Positions 38,523-47,214 of a stretch of DNA of 64,000 nt are shown here, one piece after another. Source of the DNA: Prosthecobacter sp. (GTDB lineage: Bacteria > Verrucomicrobiota > Verrucomicrobiia > Verrucomicrobiales > Verrucomicrobiaceae); the NCBI GenBank assembly GCA_021733925.1, contig JAIPJY010000023.1, positions 40,247 to 104,246 on the forward strand, in the 5' to 3' direction. A program made the position numbers and the translations under genes. Numbering within the stretch: position 1 is the first letter of the stretch; each line of letters opens with the position of its first letter. A model generated the notes under the pieces. It worked only from the letters and a program-made list of their open reading frames with translations. It had not been told where the DNA came from and made no database searches.

Positions 38523-39835
38523 TGAGCCGCCCCGTCATTCACCTCGAAGACATCTCCAAGCTGTACCGCCTCGGGCAGGTCAGCACCGGCACCCTTGCCC
38601 ATGATCTGAACCGCTGGTGGCACCGCGTTCGTGGCCGCGAGGACCCTTATGCCAGGATCGCCCTGGACAACGACCGCACCCGCAAGACCTCGCCCGGCTC
38701 CGCGCCCTCCTATGCCTGGGCCTTGAAGAACATCAATTTCAAGGTCAACCAGGGCGACGTCGTCGGCATCATCGGCCGCAATGGCGCAGGCAAAAGCACC
38801 CTCCTCAAAATCCTCTCCCGCGTCACCTCGCCCACCTCCGGCCGCATCCGTGTCAAAGGCCGCATCGCATCTTTGTTGGAAGTCGGCACCGGTTTCCACC
38901 AGGACCTCACCGGTCGCGAAAACATCTACCTCAATGGTGCCATCCTCGGCATGGGCCGCCGCGAGATCACTCGTAAGCTCGACGCCATCGTGGACTTCTC
39001 CGGCTGCGCCGCTTACCTCGACACCCCCGTCAAACGTTACTCCAGCGGCATGAGCGTACGCCTCGCCTTTGCCGTCGCCTCACATCTCGACGCCGAGATC
39101 CTCGTCATCGACGAAGTGCTCGCCGTCGGCGACGGCGAGTTCCAGAAGAAGTGCCTCGGCAAAATGAACGACGTCGCCAGTCAGGGCCGCACCCTCCTCT
39201 TCGTCAGTCACAACATGGGCCTCGTCAGCTCCCTCTGCAAACGCGCCATCCTCCTGGAGGAAGGCGGCTTGCGGCTGGACACCGGCACCTCCGAAGCCGT
39301 CCTCTCCTACTACACCCACGGCAAAGGCACCCCCTTTCACGTACGCTTTGACGAACTGAACCGCCGCATCGGCAGCAATGGCGGCATCCTCCTTGAAGGA
39401 GCCGTGGAAGACATGAGCGGCAAACCCTGCGCGGAGGTGGACATCCGCAAACCCTTCCAGATCCGCATGCGCTATCGCGTGGAGCGGGAGGCCTCCCGGG
39501 CACCGTTTCCCAACGTACACGTCACCGACAACACCGGAGCCTACGTCTTCGTCAGCTTCCCCCCCGGCAACGAAGTCGGCAAGACTCCCGGTGAGTACGA
39601 AGCCGTCTGCCAGATCCCCGGCAACCTCCTTAACGACGGCACCTATTTCATCGGCCTTGGACTCACGTTCATGGACAAAGGCATGCAGGTGGCTTTCTTG
39701 GAAAAGGACGCCCTCTGTGTGAATCTGCATGATCCCCTGGAAGAAACTCTGGACCATGAGCGCAACGGTTTCTCCGGCACGATGCCTGGAACCGTCAGAC
39801 CCAGTCTCGATTGGCAAGTAAGACAACAACTATGA
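38522..39835 (+). CDS. wzt: ABC polysaccharide export ATPase with C-terminal Wzt domain
   Basis: This 437-residue protein contains a complete ABC ATPase domain: Walker A GRNGAGKS (85-92), signature YSSGM (173-177), Walker B ILVIDE (193-198) and a switch histidine in LFVSHNMG. The extra residues from about 270 to 437 form a Wzt C-terminal carbohydrate-binding-like beta-sandwich (LNRRIGSNGGILLEGAVE, FPNVHVTDNTGAYVF), which in E. coli O8/O9a Wzt recognises the capped end of the O-chain. The presence of this domain suggests that the glycan carries a terminal modification, which fits the many methyltransferases in the cluster. It overlaps wzm by one base and the RfbF gene by four. Confidence 0.9.
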   Translation: MSRPVIHLEDISKLYRLGQVSTGTLAHDLNRWWHRVRGREDPYARIALDNDRTRKTSPGSAPSYAWALKNINFKVNQGDVVGIIGRNGAGKSTLLKILSRVTSPTSGRIRVKGRIASLLEVGTGFHQDLTGRENIYLNGAILGMGRREITRKLDAIVDFSGCAAYLDTPVKRYSSGMSVRLAFAVASHLDAEILVIDEVLAVGDGEFQKKCLGKMNDVASQGRTLLFVSHNMGLVSSLCKRAILLEEGGLRLDTGTSEAVLSYYTHGKGTPFHVRFDELNRRIGSNGGILLEGAVEDMSGKPCAEVDIRKPFQIRMRYRVEREASRAPFPNVHVTDNTGAYVFVSFPPGNEVGKTPGEYEAVCQIPGNLLNDGTYFIGLGLTFMDKGMQVAFLEKDALCVNLHDPLEETLDHERNGFSGTMPGTVRPSLDWQVRQQL

Positions 39836-40605
39836 AAGTGATCATCCTCTGCGGCGGCCTTGGCACCCGACTACGTGAAGAAACCGAATACCGCCCCAAG
39901 CCCATGGTGCCGGTCGGTGGTCAGCCCATTCTCTGGCACATCATGAAGACCTATGCCTGTCATGGGTTCAAAGATTTCGCCCTCTGCCTCGGTTATAAAG
40001 GGGAGGTCATCAAAGACTACTTTCGCAACTACCTCTGGAACCGCAGCGACGTCACCCTGAAGCTCGGACGCAATCCCCAGATCACCTATCACAACGCCCA
40101 TGATGAGGAGGACTGGACTGTCACCCTGCTGGAGACCGGCCTCACCACCAACACCGGCGGCCGCCTCCGCCGTGCCATGCAGCACATCGGCCCGGAGGAC
40201 GTTCTCTTCACCTACGGCGACGGACTCACGGATAGCGACATCGGCGCGACGCTTCAGTCGCACCGTGACAGCGGTGGACTTGTCACCCTCACCGCTGTTC
40301 AACCCGCTGGTCGCTTCGGCGAACTCAGCATGGAAGGCAATGTCGTGCAATCTTTCCAGGAAAAGCCCGCGCAGGAGGTCGGCTACATCAACGGTGGCTA
40401 CATGGTGCTCGACAAGAGTGTCATTGATCATCTTGGCGATGACGCCTGCAGCTTTGAACAGGAGACCCTCCAGGCCCTCGCTAGCAAAGGCATGCTGCGC
40501 GCCCATCACCATCAGGGTTTCTGGCAGTGCATGGACACCTATCGCGAGCAGCAGTTGCTCGACAAAATGTGGGTGGACGGCAAAGCCCCTTGGAAGATCT
40601 GGTAA
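39832..40605 (+). CDS. rfbF: Glucose-1-phosphate cytidylyltransferase (RfbF)
   Basis: This 257-residue enzyme makes CDP-glucose from CTP and glucose-1-phosphate, the entry to CDP-deoxysugars. The N-terminal nucleotide-binding loop LCGGLGTRLREETEYRPKPM (5-24) with the conserved Arg and Lys, then GQPILWHIMK, LCLGYKGEVIKDYF and FTYGDGLTD (metal-binding Asp), and the C-terminal FWQCMDTYRE are all typical of RfbF. The ATG overlaps the wzt stop (ATGA), so the start is secure. It is followed by an acyltransferase gene and then by the dehydratase that uses its product. Confidence 0.92.
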   Translation: MKVIILCGGLGTRLREETEYRPKPMVPVGGQPILWHIMKTYACHGFKDFALCLGYKGEVIKDYFRNYLWNRSDVTLKLGRNPQITYHNAHDEEDWTVTLLETGLTTNTGGRLRRAMQHIGPEDVLFTYGDGLTDSDIGATLQSHRDSGGLVTLTAVQPAGRFGELSMEGNVVQSFQEKPAQEVGYINGGYMVLDKSVIDHLGDDACSFEQETLQALASKGMLRAHHHQGFWQCMDTYREQQLLDKMWVDGKAPWKIW

Positions 40606-40630
40606 CCGCGCCCTATCAAGCGCTTTTCGC

Positions 40631-41857
40631 ATGCACCCTCCCGCCACCACCCCATCCAAGGCCGGCCATCAGTGGCCGCTCGACGGGCTGCGTGGCGTCG
40701 CCTCGCTCGCGGTGGTCATGGCGCATTTCGGCGGCATCTTTTACCCCGCCGCCGTCTTTGGCGGTTCCTTCGCGGCGCACAGCTCTCTGGAGTCCACCTT
40801 TTGGCAGAGCCCACTGGTCCTGCTCTCGCATGGTGAACTCGCCGTCTGCATCTTCTTTGTGCTCAGCGGTTATGTGCTCACCTTTCGTGACGTGGCAGAC
40901 ACCCGGAGCGCCCGCGCGCATGCCTTGCTCAACATGCTGAAACGCCCGGTGCGCCTCGGCGGCATGGTGCTGTGCATGATGTTCCTTTCCTACGGACTCA
41001 AGCTGCTCGGCGGCTATAAAATCGAAGAAGCCGGGCTGCTCTCCGGTTCCGAAAAATACGTCGCAGGCTCGCTGGACTTCGGCACCTGGCTGCGCGGCTT
41101 CTTGCAGGAGGCCCTGTTCAGCCCCTTCTCCACCGGCTACAAATACGACCCGCCGCTCTGGACCATTCGCGATGAACTCTGGGGCAGTTGGGTCGTCTTT
41201 GGCGTCCTGCTCCTGGCTCCGCGTCCGTCCTGGCGCATGTGGCTGTGTCTCATTCTGCTGCCCATCTGTCATGGCAGTCACATCCAGGGCATGGTCCTTG
41301 GCATGATGCTCGCCCGCGCCTCCCAGTTGCCCTGGTTTGGCAAAGTTCTCGGCAGGGCAGGGGTGTCGCTCGCACTGCTCGCCGTGGCGTTCCCGCTCTG
41401 CTGTTATCCCTACTACGTCAGGCAATTTTCACCCGCCGATTTTGCGGTTTCATGGTATGGATCATGGCCAGCCTTGGAATGGCAGGCAGGGAGCTGGTGC
41501 ATGGTCGGCGCATTCATCCTCGTAGCCGTGCTGGTGCGCTGGGGGGGATCCTTGCCCACCGGGGCCAAAGGCTTCTTCACCTGGCTGGGCAAGCTGAGCT
41601 TTGCGCTCTATGCCGTTCACTTCATCGTACTCGGCAGTTGCACAGCCCAGGTGTACCTTGCCCTGCGCCAGCATGCTTTTGGGCATCATGCCGCCGCCGG
41701 TATGGCGCTCGCCTTCACGCTGCCAGTCCTCACCGCCGTCTCCTGGATCCTGTGGCGCTGCGTCGATGTCCCCTCCATTCAGATCAGTCGTAACCTCAGC
41801 GACTGGGTGGCCCGCCGTTTCAAAATCGGACCGCGCCGCACCGCCACTGGTGCCTGA
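40631..41857 (+). CDS. Acyltransferase 3 family membrane protein (first of five)
   Basis: This polytopic membrane protein of about 408 residues belongs to the acyltransferase 3 family (OafA/WecH/NodX type), which O-acetylates glycans using acyl-CoA from the cytoplasm. The N-terminal LDGLRGVASLAVVMAHFG holds the catalytic-site histidine (MAHF). AVCIFFVLSGYVLTF is the second hallmark, and about ten hydrophobic helices follow, with YAVHFIVLG near the C-terminus. The ATG at 40631 directly precedes the LDGLRG motif. It is placed between rfbF and rfbG, so it probably decorates a sugar of the same glycan. Confidence 0.85.
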   Translation: MHPPATTPSKAGHQWPLDGLRGVASLAVVMAHFGGIFYPAAVFGGSFAAHSSLESTFWQSPLVLLSHGELAVCIFFVLSGYVLTFRDVADTRSARAHALLNMLKRPVRLGGMVLCMMFLSYGLKLLGGYKIEEAGLLSGSEKYVAGSLDFGTWLRGFLQEALFSPFSTGYKYDPPLWTIRDELWGSWVVFGVLLLAPRPSWRMWLCLILLPICHGSHIQGMVLGMMLARASQLPWFGKVLGRAGVSLALLAVAFPLCCYPYYVRQFSPADFAVSWYGSWPALEWQAGSWCMVGAFILVAVLVRWGGSLPTGAKGFFTWLGKLSFALYAVHFIVLGSCTAQVYLALRQHAFGHHAAAGMALAFTLPVLTAVSWILWRCVDVPSIQISRNLSDWVARRFKIGPRRTATGA

Positions 41858-41873
41858 CCGCATCCGTCCTCTC

Positions 41874-42962
41874 ATGTTCGACCATTTTTACCAAGGCAAG
41901 CGCGTCCTCGTCACCGGCCACACCGGATTCAAAGGTTCCTGGCTCTCTCTCTGGCTTCACCGCCTCGGCGCGGAAGTACACGGCCTCGCGCTCCCGGCGG
42001 ACACCGACCGTGGCGTTTATGCCACCTCATGCGCCGGAGCCTTTGCCAGTGAATCCTTCACCGACATTCGCGATGCCGCTGCCACGGCCACGGCCATTCT
42101 CGCGGTGCAGCCTCAGGTGGTGTTTCACCTCGCCGCACAGCCGCTTGTCCGGCTGGCTTATGCGCAGCCCGTGGCGACCATCGCCACCAATGTCATGGGC
42201 ACCATGAATGTGCTGGATGCATTGCGCGTACTGCCGCAGCCGCCCGCTTCTGTCGTCGTCGTCACCTCGGACAAATGCTATGAGAATATGGGCTGGCACC
42301 ACGGCTACCGTGAGCCTGACCCCATGGGCGGGCATGATCCCTACTCCGCCAGCAAAGGTGCCTGTGAGCTCCTCGTCGCATCCTGGCGGCGTTCCTTCTG
42401 TGCCAGCGGCACACCACGTCTTGCCACGGCTCGTGGCGGTAACGTCATCGGCGGCGGTGACTGGTCCGCAGACCGCATCCTCCCCGACTGCATTCGCGCC
42501 TTGAGCGCCGGTTCCGCCATCGACCTCCGCAATCCGCAGGCCACCCGTCCCTGGCAGCATGTCCTCGACTGTCTCAGCGGTTACCTCTGGCTCGGTGCCC
42601 GCATCGCAGACGCACCCAATCACGACGTCCTCTGCAACGGCATGAACTTTGGCCCCATGCTCGCCTCCGTCAAAAACGTCCGCACACTTGTTGAAGAAGT
42701 CCTGCGCCACTGGCCCGGCGCATGGCAGGATCAAAGCGACGGCAACGCCCTGCATGAGGCCAAGTTCCTCCACCTAGCCATCGAGAAAGCCGCCTCCCTC
42801 CTCGGCTGGCTGCCCGTGTGGGACTTTTCCGCCACCGTGAAGCACACCGTGGACTGGTATGCCACCCAGCGCGATCACGCCGGCACCCTCGCGGCTTTCA
42901 CGCTTCAGCAGATCAACTCGTTTGAAGCCGATGCCGCCCGCACCGGAGCCGTCTGGGCCTGA
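41874..42962 (+). CDS. rfbG: CDP-glucose 4,6-dehydratase (RfbG)
   Basis: This 362-residue short-chain dehydrogenase converts CDP-glucose to CDP-4-dehydro-6-deoxyglucose. The NAD-binding motif is GHTGFKG (15-21), the catalytic pair Tyr157-xxx-Lys161 lies in PYSASKG, and the RfbG-typical TSDKCYENMGWHHGYRE and ARGGNVIGGGDWSADRILPD are complete. It starts at the ATG 41874, 16 bases after the acyltransferase stop, and is followed at 8 bases by the RfbC-like gene. Together with rfbF it defines a CDP-6-deoxyhexose pathway. No RfbH-type dehydrase is present in the window, so a 3,6-dideoxy sugar is not expected from these genes alone. Confidence 0.92.
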   Translation: MFDHFYQGKRVLVTGHTGFKGSWLSLWLHRLGAEVHGLALPADTDRGVYATSCAGAFASESFTDIRDAAATATAILAVQPQVVFHLAAQPLVRLAYAQPVATIATNVMGTMNVLDALRVLPQPPASVVVVTSDKCYENMGWHHGYREPDPMGGHDPYSASKGACELLVASWRRSFCASGTPRLATARGGNVIGGGDWSADRILPDCIRALSAGSAIDLRNPQATRPWQHVLDCLSGYLWLGARIADAPNHDVLCNGMNFGPMLASVKNVRTLVEEVLRHWPGAWQDQSDGNALHEAKFLHLAIEKAASLLGWLPVWDFSATVKHTVDWYATQRDHAGTLAAFTLQQINSFEADAARTGAVWA

Positions 42963-42970
42963 TCTCTTCT

Positions 42971-43513
42971 ATGGACTCCCGCTTTGACTTCACCCCCACC
43001 GCCGTTGACGGCGTCTTCATCGTGGACATCAAGCCGCGCGCCGACGAGCGCGGCTACTTCGCGCGCGGCTTCTGCAGCCAGGACTTTCAGAATGCCGGAC
43101 TCTGCGGCAGCTTCATCCAGGCGAACCTCTCCTTCAATCACGCCGCAGGCACCCTGCGCGGCATGCACTGGCAGGACTCGCCGCATGCGGAGGTGAAGGT
43201 GGTGCGTTGCACACGCGGGGCCATCTTTGATGTGGCTCTGGATCTCAGGCGCTCATCACCCACTTATCTGAAGTGGGCGGGCGTTGAACTTAATGCGGAA
43301 AACGGTCGTTCATTGTACATTCCAGAAGGCTGTGCGCATGGTTATCTGACCCTGGTCCCTGGCGCGGAGGTTCATTATCTCGTCTCGGCACTTTATGCGC
43401 CATCTCATGACAGGGGGGGACGGTGGGATGACCCGGCCTTTGGCATCGTCTGGCCAGACAAGCCCGCCATCATTTCCAAACGGGATGAGGAGCACCCTCT
43501 GTGGCAGTCATGA
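42971..43513 (+). CDS. rfbC: RfbC-like sugar 3,5-epimerase (cupin)
   Basis: This 180-residue cupin matches the dTDP-4-dehydrorhamnose 3,5-epimerase family. The catalytic histidine is His66 in LRGMHWQ. The strands VVRCTRGAIFDVALDLR and LYIPEGCAHGYLTL and the C-terminal WDDPAFGIVWP, with the paired acidic residue, are conserved. Since the neighbours make CDP-4-dehydro-6-deoxyglucose, it probably epimerises that CDP sugar rather than the dTDP form. The stop overlaps the next start (ATGA at 43510), and the next gene is a possible reductase. I cannot tell from sequence whether it acts at C3 only or at C3 and C5. Confidence 0.85.
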   Translation: MDSRFDFTPTAVDGVFIVDIKPRADERGYFARGFCSQDFQNAGLCGSFIQANLSFNHAAGTLRGMHWQDSPHAEVKVVRCTRGAIFDVALDLRRSSPTYLKWAGVELNAENGRSLYIPEGCAHGYLTLVPGAEVHYLVSALYAPSHDRGGRWDDPAFGIVWPDKPAIISKRDEEHPLWQS

Positions 43514-44448
43514 ATTTGCGTGTTCTTATCACTGGCAGCGGTGGCTTTATCGGCAGCCGTCTCGCCATTCGTTGTCGTGAGGCTGGCCATGAGGTGATCG
43601 CTACTGCACACCGCTCAACGCCGGAACTGGCACAAGCGCTCGGAGTGCCGGATGTGATTCCTATGGATGTGCTCAATCCGCACGTAGCGGACCTTCCTCT
43701 CGATGCCGACATCCTCTTTCATTGCGCCACAGCCAATGACATCGTCTCGCGCGATTTTAAATCAGGAGTGAATCTTAGCGTTCATGGCACCCGCAATGTT
43801 TTGGAGCTTGCTCTGCGGCGTGGCATCCGGCGGGTGGTGTTTTTTTCCACAATCCAGGTTTATGGCACTGAACTGCACGGCGAAATCACTGAAAATACGC
43901 CTGTCAGATGTGAATCTTCCTATGCGCTCAATCATCTGTTGGGTGAAGAAATCTGTCGTTTCTATGCCGCCAAGCATGGCTTGGACATCGTTCTTTTGCG
44001 CCCTGCCAATGTCATCGGCGTGCCGGATGCCTCTACTGTTCAGCGCTCGACCCTGGTGCCCATGTGCTTTGTGAAGGAGGCACTTGCCACGGGGAAAATT
44101 GTCATGCGTTCCTCCGGTCGTCAGATCCGAAATTTCGTCACATCTGATCAAGTTGCTAACATCTGCCTGTGCTTGGGCCAATCCTTTCCTTCCGCTGCCA
44201 CAGTCATCAATGCGAGTTCTCCATGGAATGCCAGCATTGCGGAAATGGCCGGTATAGTAGCCGAGGTCTTCTTCGAAAGGACGGGTATAGAACTCGTTTT
44301 GGAAATTCAGTCAGACGAGCCCGAGCAAGGGAATAAGTTCAGGATTTATTCGTCGCTGGATCCTTGCAGGGATTCTGCGGAAGCCTGTGCGAACGCGGCC
44401 CGTGGGATGATCCGGCGACTGTTTGATTATTTTCAAGCCTCAATGTGA
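43510..44448 (+). CDS. NAD(P)-dependent SDR, putative CDP-4-keto-6-deoxyhexose reductase
   Basis: This 312-residue extended SDR has the nucleotide motif GSGGFIG (9-15) and FFSTIQVYG (111-119) with the catalytic Ser/Thr region. The active-site tyrosine is Tyr138 in SSYALNHLLGE, but the usual catalytic lysine four residues later is replaced by His142 (Y-A-L-N-H). The start is taken at the ATG 43510 that overlaps the RfbC-like stop; a GTG at 43501 would lie inside that gene. Position after the epimerase suggests it reduces the 4-keto group to give the final CDP-6-deoxyhexose. The missing lysine makes the exact chemistry uncertain. Its codon use is less C-ending than that of rfbG. Confidence 0.75.
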   Translation: MNLRVLITGSGGFIGSRLAIRCREAGHEVIATAHRSTPELAQALGVPDVIPMDVLNPHVADLPLDADILFHCATANDIVSRDFKSGVNLSVHGTRNVLELALRRGIRRVVFFSTIQVYGTELHGEITENTPVRCESSYALNHLLGEEICRFYAAKHGLDIVLLRPANVIGVPDASTVQRSTLVPMCFVKEALATGKIVMRSSGRQIRNFVTSDQVANICLCLGQSFPSAATVINASSPWNASIAEMAGIVAEVFFERTGIELVLEIQSDEPEQGNKFRIYSSLDPCRDSAEACANAARGMIRRLFDYFQASM

Positions 44449-44518
44449 TTGATTGCGTCGCTCCAGTGCCGGGACTGCGAGCGAGGTGGGGAAAGTAAAA
44501 CAATCCGCCATTGGTGTC

Positions 44519-45685
44519 ATGTCTGTAGAATCCACCAACACCTCGGCTCCCAGGGGGGGCAGGCGCGACGTCTGGCTTGATGTGCTGCGGTTTGCCGCCA
44601 TCGCCATGGTTCTTGGTTCGCACATGGACGAATGCACGCCGGACGTGCATCCCTGGCTGCGTGCCGTAGCGGACACCTGGCGCTGTGGGGGCTGGACTGG
44701 CGTGGACTTGTTCTTTGTGCTCAGCGGCTTTCTGGTCTCAGGACTCCTCTTCTCCGAGTATGATCGTTTGGGCACCGTGAACACGGGCCGCTTTCTCATC
44801 CGCCGGGGTTTCAAGATCTATCCCGCCTTCTGGGTGGTGTTCGCCTTCACCGTCGCTTATCGCCTCCGCTACTACGGCGGCTGGCTCACGCCCCCCAAGA
44901 TCCTCTCGGAACTGCTCTTTGTGCAGAATTACGTCGAGGGCTTCTGGGCTCCTCACTGGTCGCTCGCGGTGGAGGAGCACTTTTATTTGCTGCTCGCCCT
45001 CGGTGTCGCGCTCACCTTGAAGTATGCCAAAGCCGGGGCAGGGGATCCTTTCCACCGCCTCCCGTGGGTGTTCCTTGCCGTGGCCGCCTTCTGCCTTTCC
45101 GTGCGCTGGTACAACGGCACCCACTACCCCTTCAGTCTCCGCATCCACCTCATCCCCACCCATGCTCGCATCGACTCGCTCTTCTTTGGCGTGCTGATCG
45201 CCTGGGCACTGCGTGGCCGCCTCTGGTCCGGGGTGAATTTCAGCCCCGGTCGGCGCTGGCAGCTCCTCGCCGCAGGGGCCGCGCTGTTTGTTCCTGCCTT
45301 CATCTATCCCTTTGCCGACGTCTGGTGGATTCTGGTATTCGGTGTCATCGCCTTTTATCTCGGTGGCGGCCTGTTGGTGATGGCGGGGCACGGCATCCGC
45401 GCGGCCTGGCCACTGCCGTTTCGTGTGGCCGCCTTCATCGGTGAGCACTCCTACAGCATCTATCTCTGGCACACTCCTTACCGCATCTGCATCAACGCCC
45501 GCCTCACCAAAATGCTCGGCATCGACGACATCTGGTGGCTGCGGACTTCATTCTACATGATCGGCTCCATCGTGGTCGGCTGTGTCATGGCAAAGCTCAT
45601 CGAGCGGCCTCTGCTCATGCTGCGGGACCGTTGGTTCCCTTCCCGCAGATCCAGCCTTCCCTCCACTGTCGCTGCCGCTGCCTGA
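44519..45685 (+). CDS. Acyltransferase 3 family membrane protein (second)
   Basis: This 388-residue protein has the acyltransferase 3 hallmarks: WLDVLRFAAIAMVLGSHMD near the N-terminus with the conserved Arg-Phe and His, GVDLFFVLSGFLVSGLLF, FLIRRGFKIYPAFWV with the conserved RR...YP, and WSLAVEEHFYLL, a Glu-His pair typical of the family. About ten helices are predicted. The product probably O-acetylates a sugar residue. The start is the ATG at 44519; an upstream TTG keeps the frame open but lacks family similarity. The IS701 element is inserted 15 bases after the stop and separates it from the GT2 gene that was once its neighbour. Confidence 0.85.
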   Translation: MSVESTNTSAPRGGRRDVWLDVLRFAAIAMVLGSHMDECTPDVHPWLRAVADTWRCGGWTGVDLFFVLSGFLVSGLLFSEYDRLGTVNTGRFLIRRGFKIYPAFWVVFAFTVAYRLRYYGGWLTPPKILSELLFVQNYVEGFWAPHWSLAVEEHFYLLLALGVALTLKYAKAGAGDPFHRLPWVFLAVAAFCLSVRWYNGTHYPFSLRIHLIPTHARIDSLFFGVLIAWALRGRLWSGVNFSPGRRWQLLAAGAALFVPAFIYPFADVWWILVFGVIAFYLGGGLLVMAGHGIRAAWPLPFRVAAFIGEHSYSIYLWHTPYRICINARLTKMLGIDDIWWLRTSFYMIGSIVVGCVMAKLIERPLLMLRDRWFPSRRSSLPSTVAAAA

Positions 45686-45700
45686 AGCCGCCACGCTTAA

Positions 45701-45713
45701 TTCTACATTGTTA
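45701..45713 (+). repeat. IS701 left terminal inverted repeat
   Basis: TTCTACATTGTTA matches the complement of 47191-47203 without mismatch. The transposase stop codon (TAA on the minus strand) lies within its last bases. Confidence 0.9.
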
Positions 45714-47048
45714 AGTTTTCAAAGTCGTTAGCTGACGCTTTTTTCGAGCCTTGGCGTGGGATTGGGATGATTGCGCGCGGTTTGAGTGTCGTTGCAGCAT
45801 CTGGCGCAGCACTTCCTTCTCGCTGCGTTCTCGACGTGGCAGATAGAGGTCGAGCAGTTCGGTGACGTCGCGCACGCTGAGCAACGGCACGGTTTTGGAG
45901 ACCCTCCGCCTCTCCTTCACTGTGAAGAGTTGAGCCAGACTCACCATGGCCATGTGATGGTGCCAGCCTCCCCAGCCACGCACTTCATACTGTGCCATGC
46001 CCAGCACCCCCTTGGCCTCTTTGAACGCCTGCTCGATCCAGAACCGCTGCGCCTGCATCAGTGCAAGCCGCTCCCACGAAGTGTCTGCTGGCAGGTTGCC
46101 CAGGCTGTATTTGAAGCTGCCGTCGGCTTCTTTTCTGACCACCAGCAGCCGTGCCCGGGCCGTCTCTGTTTTCCCATCCCACAGCCAGACGCTTCTGACC
46201 ATGACCGGCGCACGCAGCTCTCCTTGCGTGCTGCCGCGCAGTTTGATCTCCCGGCTTTCCTTCTCAAAGCATTCCGCCACCAGCGCGCTGAGCTTCTTTT
46301 GCTCCGCCTGTGCGTTGCCTGCCTGCACGCTGCGCCGGGGCCTTCCGCCTTTGGGCGTGCTGCGTGGCTGCACGATGCCCGGTCGTGGATCGCTGGTCCA
46401 CACCCGGGTGACATGGGCCACGTCCATGAGGAACTTTTCTCCCAGATCCTCCAGCTGGGCGCAAAACACCTGGTTGTTGCCATACACCTCATCGCCGCCC
46501 ACCCAGGCATGCCTGCTGCCGCGCTCACGGGCCGCTTCCACCATCTGCAACGCCAGCGCCGTTTTGGTGTGATGCTTTTGCCTGTCCTGCGGCACCTTGG
46601 CTTTCTTGCAGCGTTCCTCGTCCTGGGCCCAGGATTCAGGCAAAAACAGACGCATGTCCACCAGCGCAGCATGACTGCCCCGCCCCAGGCACGCGAACAC
46701 ACCTACCTGGCAGTTTTCAGTTTTGCCCAGCCGCCCGCAGTATTGACGCTGCACGCCGACGGAGAGCTCTCCCTTTTTAGCAAAGCTGCTTTCATCAAGC
46801 ACCAGTACGCTCTCAGCATGGCCGCCGAGCTCCAAGTCGGCCTCCTGGCCTATCTGACGCATGAGCGCCTCGTGGCTCCAGGGCGAGTCGCTGATGAACT
46901 GCTGCATGCCCTGATAGTCGCTGCCGCCAATGTGAAAACCGATGCATTCGATGTTCTTGCGCCGCTGCCTGCCCAGCAGGCCACCGAGATAATGGCGCGC
47001 GTGACCAATGACGTCTTTGCCCCTGACAATGAAGTGATGCTCAAACAT
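45711..47048 (-). CDS. IS701-family DDE transposase
   Basis: This 445-residue transposase has the three acidic residues of the DDE site: LVLDESSFAKKGE (first Asp), WVGGDEVYG (second Asp) and RFWIEQAFKEAKGVLGM (Glu). The stretch SVGVQRQYCGRLGKTENCQVG is quoted in parts here (SVGVQRQYCG, GKTENCQVG) and is a signature of the IS701 group. The frame is also open upstream of the ATG at 47048 and there reads as protein (CLRDTAKNFIDYC) back to about 47165, but without ATG, GTG or TTG, so the native start may be a rarer codon. The terminal repeats and target duplication are intact, so the element may be active. Confidence 0.88.
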   Translation of the reverse strand: MFEHHFIVRGKDVIGHARHYLGGLLGRQRRKNIECIGFHIGGSDYQGMQQFISDSPWSHEALMRQIGQEADLELGGHAESVLVLDESSFAKKGELSVGVQRQYCGRLGKTENCQVGVFACLGRGSHAALVDMRLFLPESWAQDEERCKKAKVPQDRQKHHTKTALALQMVEAARERGSRHAWVGGDEVYGNNQVFCAQLEDLGEKFLMDVAHVTRVWTSDPRPGIVQPRSTPKGGRPRRSVQAGNAQAEQKKLSALVAECFEKESREIKLRGSTQGELRAPVMVRSVWLWDGKTETARARLLVVRKEADGSFKYSLGNLPADTSWERLALMQAQRFWIEQAFKEAKGVLGMAQYEVRGWGGWHHHMAMVSLAQLFTVKERRRVSKTVPLLSVRDVTELLDLYLPRRERSEKEVLRQMLQRHSNRAQSSQSHAKARKKRQLTTLKT

Positions 47049-47190
47049 CGAGCAGTAGTCGATGAAGTTTTTCGCCGTGTCACGCAGGCACGGGAGGACA
47101 TTTTTTTTGGCGCTGTTGCGGGTGGTTCGTTCTCGCTTCCAGCGCTGCTTTTTTATCAGCTCATGCCGGCATCAAAGCAAGCTCATTGTC

Positions 47191-47203
47191 TAACAATGTA
47201 GAA
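47191..47203 (-). repeat. IS701 right terminal inverted repeat
   Basis: TAACAATGTAGAA is the exact complement of the left repeat at 45701-45713. It is followed by the duplicated TTAA. Confidence 0.9.
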
Positions 47204-47214
47204 TTAAGCACCCC

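Larger units (their letters stand above)
45697..47207. mobile_element. IS701-family insertion sequence with 4-bp TTAA target duplication
   Basis: The element spans 45701-47203 (1,503 bp). It is bounded by perfect 13-bp inverted repeats TTCTACATTGTTA (45701-45713) and its complement (47191-47203). The same TTAA flanks both ends (45697-45700 and 47204-47207), a target duplication of the size and type known for IS701-like elements. It carries one transposase gene on the minus strand. The right end includes a second small palindrome, CATTGT-CTA-ACAATG (47184-47198). Confidence 0.9.

Noticed and set aside
45786-47201. 471-residue plus-strand open frame in the IS
   Set aside because: It is antisense to the IS701 transposase, whose DDE residues and family motifs are on the minus strand.
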